In this document: piece by piece, positions 1 through 5,793 of the stretch
Numbering within the stretch: the first letter of the stretch is position 1
How the letters are laid out: each line of letters begins with the position of its first letter
Made by a program: the position numbers and the translations under genes
NCBI GenBank assembly: GCA_013813615.1
Contig: JACCRJ010000543.1
Span: 1-6,814 of the forward strand
Source of the DNA: Lautropia sp.
GTDB taxonomy: Bacteria > Pseudomonadota > Gammaproteobacteria > Burkholderiales > Burkholderiaceae_E
Direction of reading: 5' to 3'
DNA: 6,814 nt
The notes under the pieces: model-generated
Databases searched by the model: none
What the model was told of the DNA's origin: nothing
What the model saw: only the letters and a program-made list of their open reading frames with translations

Positions 1-677
1 GCCGGCGTGATGATCTCCTGGCCCATGGCCGGATGGACGGTGTAGATCGGCGCGAGCAGCACGCCAGCCAGCCCTGCCAGGCCGATCCCGAGGCCGGCCA
101 CACCCATCGTGTAGGGCTTGAGCGAGATCCCGAGCGCGCCCACCATGTCCGGATCCTGCACGCCGGCACGGACCACCCGGCCGAACGACGTGCGCTGCAG
201 GAGAAACCACAGGCCCGCCACGCAGCCCACCGCGACCAGCAGCAGGATAGTGCGGTAGTAGGAGTAGATGAAGTCACCGATGACCACCTGGCCCTTCAGG
301 GCCGTCGGTATCGCAGCGGAAATCGGCGGGGCGCCGAAGATCATCCGCAGCGCCTGCTCCGCCACCATCGCCAGACCGAAGGTGAGCAGCAGCGAAAGAA
401 TCGGATCCGCCCGGTAGAAGCGCTGGAACAGGACACGCTCGATCAGGATGCCAAGCAGCGCGACCGCGACCGGCGCGGCAGCCATCGCGCCGCCGAAGCC
501 AAGGTAGGGCAGCAGGACCACCGACAGGTAGGCGCCGATCGCGTAAAAGGCGCCATGCGCGAGGTTCACGATGTCGCCGAGCGAGAAGATCAGCGACAAA
601 CCGAGCGCGATCAGCAGGTAATAGACGCCATCCAGCAGCCCGTTTGCGAGTTGCTGGATGAACAGTGTGGCAGTCAA
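1..677 (-). CDS. livH: Liv-type ABC transporter permease (LivH family), 3' end beyond window
   Basis: This is an inner-membrane permease of a branched-chain-amino-acid-type (HAAT) ABC importer. It would form the translocation path with a second permease (LivM type), powered by two ATPases that lie outside the window. The visible 225 residues begin MTATLFIQQLANGLLDG and are strongly hydrophobic. They carry the family's NLAHGAFYAIGAY stretch (residues 38-50) and a cytoplasmic loop near residues 162-184 (RTSFGRVVRAG) that resembles the ATPase-contacting loop. LivH proteins are usually about 290 residues, so roughly 65 C-terminal residues are missing. The frame has no ATG at the expected N-terminus. 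I chose TTG at 677 because GGGGAG (690-685) lies 7 nt upstream. The gene follows the binding-protein gene after 34 nt in the same direction, so it is probably co-transcribed. The substrate is unknown, because the family also moves amides, urea and aromatic acids. Confidence 0.9.
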   Translation of the reverse strand, partial: MTATLFIQQLANGLLDGVYYLLIALGLSLIFSLGDIVNLAHGAFYAIGAYLSVVLLPYLGFGGAMAAAPVAVALLGILIERVLFQRFYRADPILSLLLTFGLAMVAEQALRMIFGAPPISAAIPTALKGQVVIGDFIYSYYRTILLLVAVGCVAGLWFLLQRTSFGRVVRAGVQDPDMVGALGISLKPYTMGVAGLGIGLAGLAGVLLAPIYTVHPAMGQEIITP

Positions 678-684
678 CCACGCA

Positions 685-690
685 CTCCCC
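685..690 (-). promoter_or_regulatory. Shine-Dalgarno site deciding the TTG start of the permease gene
   Basis: On the minus strand GGGGAG is followed by a 7-nt spacer and TTG at 677-675. No ATG or GTG in the same frame has comparable spacing. A GTG at 681-679 is in the wrong frame. The first two G's of the site also belong to the 3' arm of a GC hairpin (711-689), so access by the ribosome may depend on folding. Confidence 0.6.
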
Positions 691-711
691 GCGCCGGGCC
701 GGGCTGCGCGG
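689..711 (-). promoter_or_regulatory. Intercistronic GC hairpin between binding-protein and permease genes
   Basis: Immediately after the TGA (714-712) of the binding-protein gene, the minus strand reads CCGCGC (711-706), an 11-nt loop (705-695) and GCGCGG (694-689): a perfect 6-bp all-G/C stem. No T-run follows, so it is not a canonical terminator. Such hairpins in transporter operons can protect the upstream binding-protein mRNA from 3' decay. This one also touches the permease ribosome binding site. The structure is seen in the sequence; the function is inferred. Confidence 0.45.
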
Positions 712-1965
712 TCAGGCGGCGAACTTGCAGCCGTTCTCCTCGGGCGTCGAGGAAATCGTCTCCAGCGGCTGGTTGGCCGCCGGCACCGGCCCCGAGGCGG
801 TGAAGATGTCCCACTGATTCCTGATCTTCTCCACCGGCAGACCCGTCACCGTATACATCTCGTGCATCATCTGGTGGTCGCCGGCGCGGAAGTACGCCTC
901 ACGTGTCTTCATGACGTCGAACTTGGCGCCTTTTTCCCAGTGCTCGATGATCCGGGGCGCGTCGATGGACTTGATCTCCTGCATGGTGCGCGCCAGGATC
1001 CGGATGGCGTTGTAGTCACCCCAGGCCTGGTTCTCAGGCGGCTTGCCGTACTTCTTCGTGAAGTCGGCGACGAACTTCCTGCTTCCCGGCGTCTCCAGCA
1101 GGTGGTGCCAGACCAGTGGCCACGTGCCGGAGAAGTTGCCTTTGCCGGCGGCCCAGGCGACGGCAGTGTCGAAACCGAACCCGGCCACCGGGAACGTCAG
1201 GCCGAACTCCGCATACTGCTTCAGAAAATTCGTGATCTGGTTGCCGGCAAGATTGGAAATGACCAGATCCGGCTTTGCGCTGCGGATTTCCAGCAGCAGC
1301 GCTGAAAAGTCGGTCGCATCCGTCGGCACGAGCTTGTCGGCGGCGAACTTGCCGCCGTTGGCTTCCATGAACAGCTTGGCGACCCGCAACAGGTCGTGGC
1401 CGAACGCATAGTCCGCCGTCAGTGAAAACCATTTCTTGTCCTTGACCAGCCCCTGGGCGAGCAGCGACTGCCCGCACGTCTTGACATACATGGAGTTCTG
1501 GCTCTCGACGTGGAACATGTAGCGGTTGCAGTTGGCGCCCCGCAGCGCATCGGAGTTGCCGCCGGTGTTGACGAACAGGTTTTTCGTGCGCTGCGCCACC
1601 TGCGCAATCGTCAGGCAGGACGCCGAGGAGATCTCGCCGACGATGGCGGCCACCTTGTCGCGCTCGATCAGCCGTTCGGCCTTGGTGGATGCGGTCTGCG
1701 GATTGACCGAGTCCTCCTTGATCAGCTGCAGCTTGCGGCTCATGATGCCGCCTTCGGCATTGATCTGCTCGACTGCCAGATCCGCTGCCATGACGCCGAG
1801 TTCGCCGAGCGGACCGAGAAAGCCGGTGCGCGGGGTCAGGTGGCCGACGACAATGGCGTCTGCCTGGGCACGGCCGATCAGCGGAACACCGAGAGCGGCG
1901 GCCGCCGCGATGCCGGTGGCGCCCTTCAGGACGCCACGACGGGACTTCATGCACTGCTGGGACAT
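712..1965 (-). CDS. Periplasmic substrate-binding protein of Liv-type ABC transporter, Tat-exported
   Basis: This 417-residue type I periplasmic binding protein (Peripla_BP_6 / LivJ-like) should capture the solute in the periplasm and deliver it to the LivH-type permease encoded next. The N-terminus has a twin-arginine signal: SRRGVLKG (residues 8-15), an Ala-rich hydrophobic stretch, and likely cleavage after AQA (33-35). The mature start DAIVVGHLTPRTGFLGPLG and the segment EQINAEGGI (66-74) are typical of the family. Length is normal. ATG at 1965 is chosen because AGGAGG (1976-1971) lies 5 nt upstream. An ATG at 1950 would also keep the twin arginine but lacks this site. Cysteines occur at 117, 146, 164 and, near the C-terminal end, 413 (NGCKFAA), so a disulfide is possible. 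The ligand cannot be called; amino acids, amides and aromatic or aliphatic acids are all used by this family. Confidence 0.92.
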   Translation of the reverse strand: MSQQCMKSRRGVLKGATGIAAAAALGVPLIGRAQADAIVVGHLTPRTGFLGPLGELGVMAADLAVEQINAEGGIMSRKLQLIKEDSVNPQTASTKAERLIERDKVAAIVGEISSASCLTIAQVAQRTKNLFVNTGGNSDALRGANCNRYMFHVESQNSMYVKTCGQSLLAQGLVKDKKWFSLTADYAFGHDLLRVAKLFMEANGGKFAADKLVPTDATDFSALLLEIRSAKPDLVISNLAGNQITNFLKQYAEFGLTFPVAGFGFDTAVAWAAGKGNFSGTWPLVWHHLLETPGSRKFVADFTKKYGKPPENQAWGDYNAIRILARTMQEIKSIDAPRIIEHWEKGAKFDVMKTREAYFRAGDHQMMHEMYTVTGLPVEKIRNQWDIFTASGPVPAANQPLETISSTPEENGCKFAA

Positions 1966-2048
1966 GGACTCCTCCTTGGTTGTCGATCGGCCGGCTGCGG
2001 TGCCGGTCTGCGCTCCCGAACCAGCCGGCGCGCTGCTGGCGCGACCGC

Positions 2049-2077
2049 TTGCCCGAAAGCATGATCGCAGTTATCGT
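2049..2077 (+). promoter_or_regulatory. Candidate sigma70-type promoter for the SDR gene
   Basis: TTGCCC (2049-2054), a 17-nt spacer and TATCGT (2072-2077) match the -35 and -10 consensus at four of six positions each. Transcription would start near 2084, giving a leader of about 40 nt before the GTG at 2123. The match is moderate, so this is a candidate only. Confidence 0.35.
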
Positions 2078-2081
2078 GCCG
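2066..2081 (-). promoter_or_regulatory. Weak sigma54-like promoter candidate for the ABC operon
   Basis: The minus strand reads CGGCAC-GATAA-CTGC. It keeps the two invariant dinucleotides of a -24/-12 promoter, GG and GC, separated by exactly 10 nt, and nine of the ten bases of TGGCAC plus TTGC apart from T-to-C changes at the first position of each block. The predicted start lies about 90 nt upstream of the ABC binding-protein ATG. Matches of this quality occur by chance in GC-rich DNA, and no sigma54 activator gene is visible. Confidence 0.2.
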
Positions 2082-2092
2082 CACGGGCAGTG

Positions 2093-2104
2093 ATTTGTCC
2101 AAAT
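2093..2104. promoter_or_regulatory. Palindromic operator candidate ATTTG-TC-CAAAT
   Basis: ATTTG (2093-2097), TC, CAAAT (2100-2104) is a perfect inverted repeat with 5-bp arms in the only AT-rich patch of the divergent region. It lies just downstream of the predicted SDR transcription start and about 130 bp upstream of the ABC binding-protein start. Short palindromes with TTG..CAA cores are typical targets of GntR-family repressors, which often control sugar-acid loci. Assigning this site to that family is inference. Confidence 0.35.
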
Positions 2105-2112
2105 TTTACGGC

Positions 2113-2116
2113 GGAG
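2113..2116 (+). promoter_or_regulatory. Shine-Dalgarno site deciding the GTG start of the SDR gene
   Basis: GGAG lies 6 nt before GTG at 2123. The reading frame is open for several hundred bases further upstream, so this site and the family's usual N-terminus decide the start. An in-frame GTG at 2090 lacks a good site. Confidence 0.6.
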
Positions 2117-2122
2117 ACGGAA

Positions 2123-2932
2123 GTGGACCTGGAAATCGCCGACCTCAAGGTGCTCGTCACCGCCGGCGCCGCCGGCATCGGACGGAAGATCGCCGAAGCC
2201 TTCCTGCGCGAGGGCGCCAGGGTCCATGTCTGCGACATCGACGCCGGGGCGGTTGCCGAAGCCGCCGGCAGCCATCCTAACCTCACCGCCTCGGTCTGCG
2301 ACGTGGCGGATCGCGAGCAGGTCGGGCAACTCTTCGACGCCGCGCTGGCGCAGCTCGGTGCACTGGACTGCCTCGTCAACAACGCCGGCATCGCCGGCCC
2401 CACCGGCGCCGTTCAGGACATCGATCCGCAGGAATGGGACCGCTGCATCCAGGTGAACCTGACGGGGCAGTTCAACTGCGCCCGTCTGGCGATACCGCAC
2501 CTGGTCGCCGGCGCGGCGGGCGCTCACCCCGGCGCGGGCGGTGTGCGCAACCGCAGCATGATGAACGTCTCGTCGCAGGCGGGGCGGTTCGGCTTCGCCA
2601 TGCGGGCTCCCTACGCGGCGTCCAAATGGGCGGTGATCGGCTTTACCAAGTCCCTTGCGCTGGAGCTCGGCCCCAGCGGTGTGCGCGTCAACGCGCTGCT
2701 GCCCGGCATCGTGGCAGGCGACCGCCAGCGGCGGGTGCTGGACGCGAAGGCCAAGGCCCGGGGCATCAGCTTCGATGACATCGAGCGAATGGCTTTCTCG
2801 CACACCTCCATCAAGGAATACGTGACTGCCGAGCAGTTGGCGGACCTGGTGGTCTACACCGCCAGCCCCAGGGCGCGGACGATCTCCGGCCAGGCGCTGT
2901 CGGTCTGCGGCGACACCAACATGCTCACCTGA
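2123..2932 (+). CDS. SDR family NAD(P)-dependent oxidoreductase
   Basis: This is a 269-residue cytoplasmic classical short-chain dehydrogenase/reductase that would interconvert a hydroxyl and a carbonyl group. The cofactor loop is TAGAAGIG (residues 13-20), a variant of TGxxxGxG. D38 at the end of the second strand (VHVCDID) suggests NAD(H) preference. NNAGIAG (86-92), N112, NVSSQAG (148-154; S150 or S151 catalytic) and YAASK (Y164, K168) complete the active site. A Gly/Ala-rich stretch at about 128-145 is roughly ten residues longer than usual between the catalytic Asn and Ser. The C-terminal TISGQALSVCGDTNML is family-typical. The GTG start at 2123 follows GGAG by 6 nt. The gene is divergent from the ABC operon and overlaps the 3' end of dctM by 8 bp. 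It probably acts with the Gfo/Idh/MocA enzyme encoded upstream of the TRAP genes (inference). The substrate is unknown. Confidence 0.9.
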   Translation: MDLEIADLKVLVTAGAAGIGRKIAEAFLREGARVHVCDIDAGAVAEAAGSHPNLTASVCDVADREQVGQLFDAALAQLGALDCLVNNAGIAGPTGAVQDIDPQEWDRCIQVNLTGQFNCARLAIPHLVAGAAGAHPGAGGVRNRSMMNVSSQAGRFGFAMRAPYAASKWAVIGFTKSLALELGPSGVRVNALLPGIVAGDRQRRVLDAKAKARGISFDDIERMAFSHTSIKEYVTAEQLADLVVYTASPRARTISGQALSVCGDTNMLT

Positions 2933-2935
2933 GCA
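2922..2935. repeat. Palindrome spanning the two convergent stop codons
   Basis: TGCTCA (2922-2927), CC, TGAGCA (2930-2935) is a perfect inverted repeat. It contains the TGA of the SDR gene (2930-2932, plus) and the TGA of dctM (2927-2925, minus). As RNA it would form a 5-bp stem with a 4-nt loop on either transcript. No T-run follows on either side, so it is not a canonical terminator. Confidence 0.5.
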
Positions 2936-4208
2936 GCCAGACCAGCCCCATCGGAAGCACCGGCACGTAGGTCACCAGCAGCAGAATTGCGACGCACATG
3001 ATGAAGTGCGGTACCAGCTCGCGCGAGATGCCGCCCATGGATACCCGTGCGATCTTGGCGGCGACGAAGAGCGTGCCGCCCACCGGCGGCGTGAACAGCC
3101 CGATCGCCAGGTTGCAGGTCATGATCAGCCCCAGGTGCACCGGGTCCACGCCGTACTGCACTGCCAGCGGCAGCAGCAGCGGGACAGCGATCAGTAGGGC
3201 GGGGGGCGGCTCCAGGAGAATGCCCAGCACCAGCAGGAAGACGTTCACCAGCAGCAGGAAGCCGATCTTGCCGGTGGTCAGCGTCGAGATCACCTTCAGG
3301 AGCTCCAGGGGCACCGACTCGAACGTGATGATCCAGGAAAGTACCGTCGCCGCGCTGACCACCAGCAGCACGGTCGCACTGGTGATGAACGAGTCGATCA
3401 GGATCTTGGGCAACTGCGACAGCCGCAGGTCCCGGTAGAGGAACAGCCCGATCAGCAGGGCGTAAACCACCGCGACCGCCGCCGACTCGGTCGGCGTGAA
3501 GATGCCGAGGAAGATGCCGCCCAGGATGATCGCCGGCAGCAGGAGCGCCGGCAGCGACTCCAGGAGGCTCCTGAGTATCTCGCGGGCCGACGGCCGCGCG
3601 CCGCCGACGTCGATGCCGGTCCGGCGCGCGTGACGCCAGCAGATGATCATCATCCCGACCCCGAACAGGACGCCGGGCACGATGCCGGAGATGAACAGGT
3701 CGGCGACCGAGACGTTGGCAATGAAGGCGTAGAGCAGCATCGGTATCGATGGCGGGATGATGATGCCGATGGTCCCGGCCGCGGCGACCAGGGCACCGGC
3801 GTACTCGGGCGTATAGCCCTTTCGCTGCATGCCGGGAATCATCACCGAGCCGACCGCGGCCGAATCGGCGACCGCCGACCCGGACATGCCGGCGAACAGC
3901 ATGCTGGAAGACACCGTCACGATACCGAGGCCGCCCGGCAGGAAGCCGAGCAGGGCCGTCGCAAAGCGGATCAGGCGCTGGCCGGCTCCGCCTTGCGAAA
4001 TCAGTTCACCGGCCACGATGAATAGCGGAATCGCCAGGAAGTAGAAGCCTTCGATGGCGGTGATGAAGTTGATTACGAGCGCCTCCATCGGCGGGGCCGA
4101 CGGCGCAATGGCCGCATACCCGAGCGTCGACAGCACCAGTGCAAAAAACAGCGGCACGCCCGTGCCGATCAGAAGCAGGAATGCGGCAAACATCGCCAGG
4201 ATCAGCAT
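2925..4208 (-). CDS. dctM: TRAP transporter large permease (DctM family)
   Basis: This 427-residue inner-membrane subunit carries out sodium-coupled solute translocation in a tripartite ATP-independent periplasmic (TRAP) transporter. It is hydrophobic throughout, with about twelve membrane segments, and its length is normal. Family landmarks in order are GMSGSAVADSAAVG (107-120), IIIPPSIPM (149-157), GIFTPTESAAVAV (235-247) and GLFTPPVGG (370-378). An unusual triple proline follows LE at 334-336. ATG at 4208 is separated from the dctQ stop by one base (TGA-A-ATG). Its ribosome site GGGAGG (4223-4218) lies inside the last dctQ codons, so the two are probably translationally coupled. It is the last gene of its operon, and its end overlaps the convergent SDR gene by 8 bp. 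The substrate is set by the binding protein DctP; a carboxylate is likely. Confidence 0.96.
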   Translation of the reverse strand: MLILAMFAAFLLLIGTGVPLFFALVLSTLGYAAIAPSAPPMEALVINFITAIEGFYFLAIPLFIVAGELISQGGAGQRLIRFATALLGFLPGGLGIVTVSSSMLFAGMSGSAVADSAAVGSVMIPGMQRKGYTPEYAGALVAAAGTIGIIIPPSIPMLLYAFIANVSVADLFISGIVPGVLFGVGMMIICWRHARRTGIDVGGARPSAREILRSLLESLPALLLPAIILGGIFLGIFTPTESAAVAVVYALLIGLFLYRDLRLSQLPKILIDSFITSATVLLVVSAATVLSWIITFESVPLELLKVISTLTTGKIGFLLLVNVFLLVLGILLEPPPALLIAVPLLLPLAVQYGVDPVHLGLIMTCNLAIGLFTPPVGGTLFVAAKIARVSMGGISRELVPHFIMCVAILLLVTYVPVLPMGLVWLLR

Positions 4209-4209
4209 T

Positions 4210-4719
4210 TCAGTGGTCCTCCCGGCCCAGCAGGCGGTTGAGCGGCTGGCCGGAGCGGACCACCCGCGAAAGCTGGTGGAGCACGAAGACCAGCATCAGG
4301 CCGCAGCCCACCGGCATGGCGAGGTACCACCAGCCGTTGGAGATCTTGATCGCGATCGCGATGTTGTCCCAGCTCATCACCGTCAGGGTGATGCCGAAGT
4401 ACACCAGCAGCCCCAGCGACAGCGCGGTCAGCGCGAGCACGGCGGCGTCGACCCGGCTGCGTGCGCCGGGCTTGAGCCCCATGATGAACTCGGTGACACC
4501 GAGGTGCGCGTTGCGCCGGACCGCCATCGCCCCGCCGATGAAGCTGATCCAGATCAGAAGCAGGGTGGACAGCTCCGAAGACCAGGCGACGTCGGTATGG
4601 AGGATGTAGCGCGACAGTACGTTGTAAAACACCAGGGCGATCACCAGCGTGCCGGCTGCGGCCACCGACCAGTCGATGGCCGCGCCGAGCCAGCGCAGCA
4701 GCTTCGGTTCGCTTTGCAC
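4210..4719 (-). CDS. dctQ: TRAP transporter small permease (DctQ family)
   Basis: This 169-residue membrane protein pairs with DctM in the inner membrane and is essential in separate-subunit TRAP systems. Four membrane segments are visible at about residues 15-36, 50-68, 92-114 and 130-150. Family landmarks are the SRYIL...AWSSEL region (36-50), the GGAMAVRRNAHLGV loop (62-75) between segments 2 and 3, and WWYLAMPVG (130-138) at segment 4. The start is GTG at 4719, preceded by GGAG (4731-4728) with an 8-nt spacer. No ATG is available in that position. It follows the dctP stop after 13 nt and precedes dctM by one base, a tight operon. Length is normal. The GTG start may lower its yield relative to the ATG-started binding protein. 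Confidence 0.94.
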   Translation of the reverse strand: MQSEPKLLRWLGAAIDWSVAAAGTLVIALVFYNVLSRYILHTDVAWSSELSTLLLIWISFIGGAMAVRRNAHLGVTEFIMGLKPGARSRVDAAVLALTALSLGLLVYFGITLTVMSWDNIAIAIKISNGWWYLAMPVGCGLMLVFVLHQLSRVVRSGQPLNRLLGREDH

Positions 4720-4732
4720 CGGCGCTGCTCCG

Positions 4733-5767
4733 TCAGCGCTTGAGCGCAGCCGCCTCGGCCATCAGGCGATCGACGACGTCCTTGCCATAGTCCTTGCGCG
4801 CGGTTTCGTACACCGGCTCCATCGCCTTGCGAAAGACGGCCTTGTCGACCTTGTTGACCTTCGCCCCCTTGGACACCATCTCCGCCAGGATCTTGTCGTC
4901 GTTGTTCTTGACTTCCTGCCGCGAAAACGCGGACGACTCGACGGCAGCCTTGCTGACACCGGCCTGGTCAGCCGGGGAGAGCTTCTTCCACGTCCGGTCG
5001 GAAACCGCCATCGGGATCGGCGAGTAAACATGCTCCGTGAGCGTCAGCACCGGCGCTACCTCGTAGAACTTCTGCGAGTAGATCGTGTCGATGGGATTCT
5101 CCTGTCCCTCTACCACGCCCTGTTGAATCGCCAGGTAGGCCTCGGTCACCGGCATCACCACCGCATTCCAGCCCATCGCGCCGAGCAGCTGCAGGAACAT
5201 ATCGTTCTTGAATGCGCGCAACTTGGTGCCCTTGATGTCCTCCGGCGAGGTGAACGGGCGCTTGGTGGAGAAGCTCCGGAAGCCCGCCTCCCAGGTGGAG
5301 AGGATGCGGATTCCCTTCGACGCCGCCAGCTTCTCGAAGTGCTCCTGCGCCCACTTGGACTCGTCATAGAGCCGCCAGCCCTGCTCGTAGCTGTCCACCA
5401 GATACGGCAGCGACAGCAGGTTCAACTCCCGCAGGTGGGGTGCATACGCGGACGCGCCGGTGACCGCGAAGTCCAGGCCCCCCAACTGCAGCTGCTCCAG
5501 CGACTTGGTGTCGTTGGCCAGCTGGCCGCTATGGAAGATCTGGACCTTGATCCGGCCCTGCGTGTACTCCTCCACCTTTTTCGCAAACAGCTCGGCTGCC
5601 TTCTGGCGTGCGCCGATCGGCGTGTCGGTGTGATTGAACTTCAGCGTCACCGGTGCTTGCGCCATGGCGGTCGCGGGCAGCGCCACGGCCGCCGTGCCGG
5701 CCAGCAGCACCGATCCCGCCGCGCCCAGGGCACGCATCATCCGAAGCAACTTTCTTACTCGATTCAT
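4733..5767 (-). CDS. dctP: TRAP transporter periplasmic substrate-binding protein (DctP family)
   Basis: This 344-residue periplasmic receptor of the TRAP system has a Sec signal peptide: basic n-region MNRVRKLLRMMR, a hydrophobic Ala/Leu core, and likely cleavage after AQA (36-38). The mature start is PVTLKFNHTDTP. Family landmarks include GQLANDTKSLEQLQLGGLDF (81-100), R164 (AGFRSF), R184 (TKLRAF), and AIQQGVVEGQENP (213-225) with N224. The spacing R164-R184-N224 (20 and 40 residues) equals that of the ligand-binding R127, R147 and N187 of the sialic-acid receptor SiaP as I recall it, so a carboxylate ligand is expected. The frame is open upstream to an ATG at 5848 inside the neighbouring gene, but ATG at 5767 with GGAG 6 nt before it and a proper signal peptide is the credible start. 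The gap to the upstream oxidoreductase gene is 52 nt, and dctQ follows 13 nt downstream. Confidence 0.95.
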   Translation of the reverse strand: MNRVRKLLRMMRALGAAGSVLLAGTAAVALPATAMAQAPVTLKFNHTDTPIGARQKAAELFAKKVEEYTQGRIKVQIFHSGQLANDTKSLEQLQLGGLDFAVTGASAYAPHLRELNLLSLPYLVDSYEQGWRLYDESKWAQEHFEKLAASKGIRILSTWEAGFRSFSTKRPFTSPEDIKGTKLRAFKNDMFLQLLGAMGWNAVVMPVTEAYLAIQQGVVEGQENPIDTIYSQKFYEVAPVLTLTEHVYSPIPMAVSDRTWKKLSPADQAGVSKAAVESSAFSRQEVKNNDDKILAEMVSKGAKVNKVDKAVFRKAMEPVYETARKDYGKDVVDRLMAEAAALKR

Positions 5768-5773
5768 GCTTGT

Positions 5774-5777
5774 CTCC
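5774..5777 (-). promoter_or_regulatory. Shine-Dalgarno site deciding the dctP start
   Basis: On the minus strand GGAG (5777-5774) sits 6 nt before the ATG at 5767. The ATG at 5779 overlaps the site itself, and the ATG at 5848 would add a charged 27-residue stretch ahead of the signal peptide. Both are disfavoured. Confidence 0.65.
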
Positions 5778-5793
5778 ATTTTTGCCTGTTTGA

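Larger units (their letters stand above)
1966..2122. promoter_or_regulatory. Divergent intergenic control region (ABC operon / SDR gene)
   Basis: This 157-bp gap separates the start codons of the minus-strand ABC operon and the plus-strand SDR gene, so it must hold promoters for both unless the ABC operon is read from further upstream. The half near the ABC gene is very GC-rich and contains a CCGGC-N6-GCCGG inverted repeat (1991-2006) that would sit in the ABC mRNA leader. The half near the SDR gene contains an AT-rich patch (2093-2108). Candidate promoter and operator elements are listed separately. No regulator gene is present in the window. Confidence 0.6.

Noticed and set aside
274..681. 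Minus-strand frame starting with GTG at 681, overlapping the permease gene
   Set aside because: Same strand but a different frame from the LivH protein; Arg-rich translation without membrane segments.
33..803. 256-codon plus-strand open frame opposite the livH-type permease
   Set aside because: The minus-strand frame encodes an obvious LivH protein. The plus-strand product is low-complexity Arg/Gln/His.
1991..2006. CCGGC-N6-GCCGG inverted repeat in the ABC leader as a riboswitch or attenuator
   Set aside because: A 5-bp GC stem is common by chance in DNA of this composition, and no T-run, leader peptide or known riboswitch core is seen.
2019..2044. GGCGCG direct repeats in the divergent region
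   Set aside because: The repeats are six bases and GC-only, expected by chance in this background.
2061..2093. Ten-codon ATG reading frame (MIAVIVPHGQ) in the divergent region
   Set aside because: It has no ribosome site and would begin upstream of the predicted transcription start. Nothing indicates a leader peptide.
1526..2122. Long open plus-strand extension upstream of the SDR start
   Set aside because: It runs antisense to the ABC binding-protein gene, its translation resembles no family, and the credible SDR start with GGAG is at 2123. It is an effect of GC-rich codon use.
1034..2803. 589-codon minus-strand open frame across the ABC receptor gene and the SDR gene
   Set aside because: It overlaps two clear genes in other frames. 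Its translation is rich in Arg, Gly, Ala and His with no recognisable domain.
4054..4743. 229-codon plus-strand open frame opposite dctQ and the start of dctM
   Set aside because: Antisense shadow of membrane-protein genes; the charged, His- and Gln-rich translation is typical of reversed hydrophobic codons.
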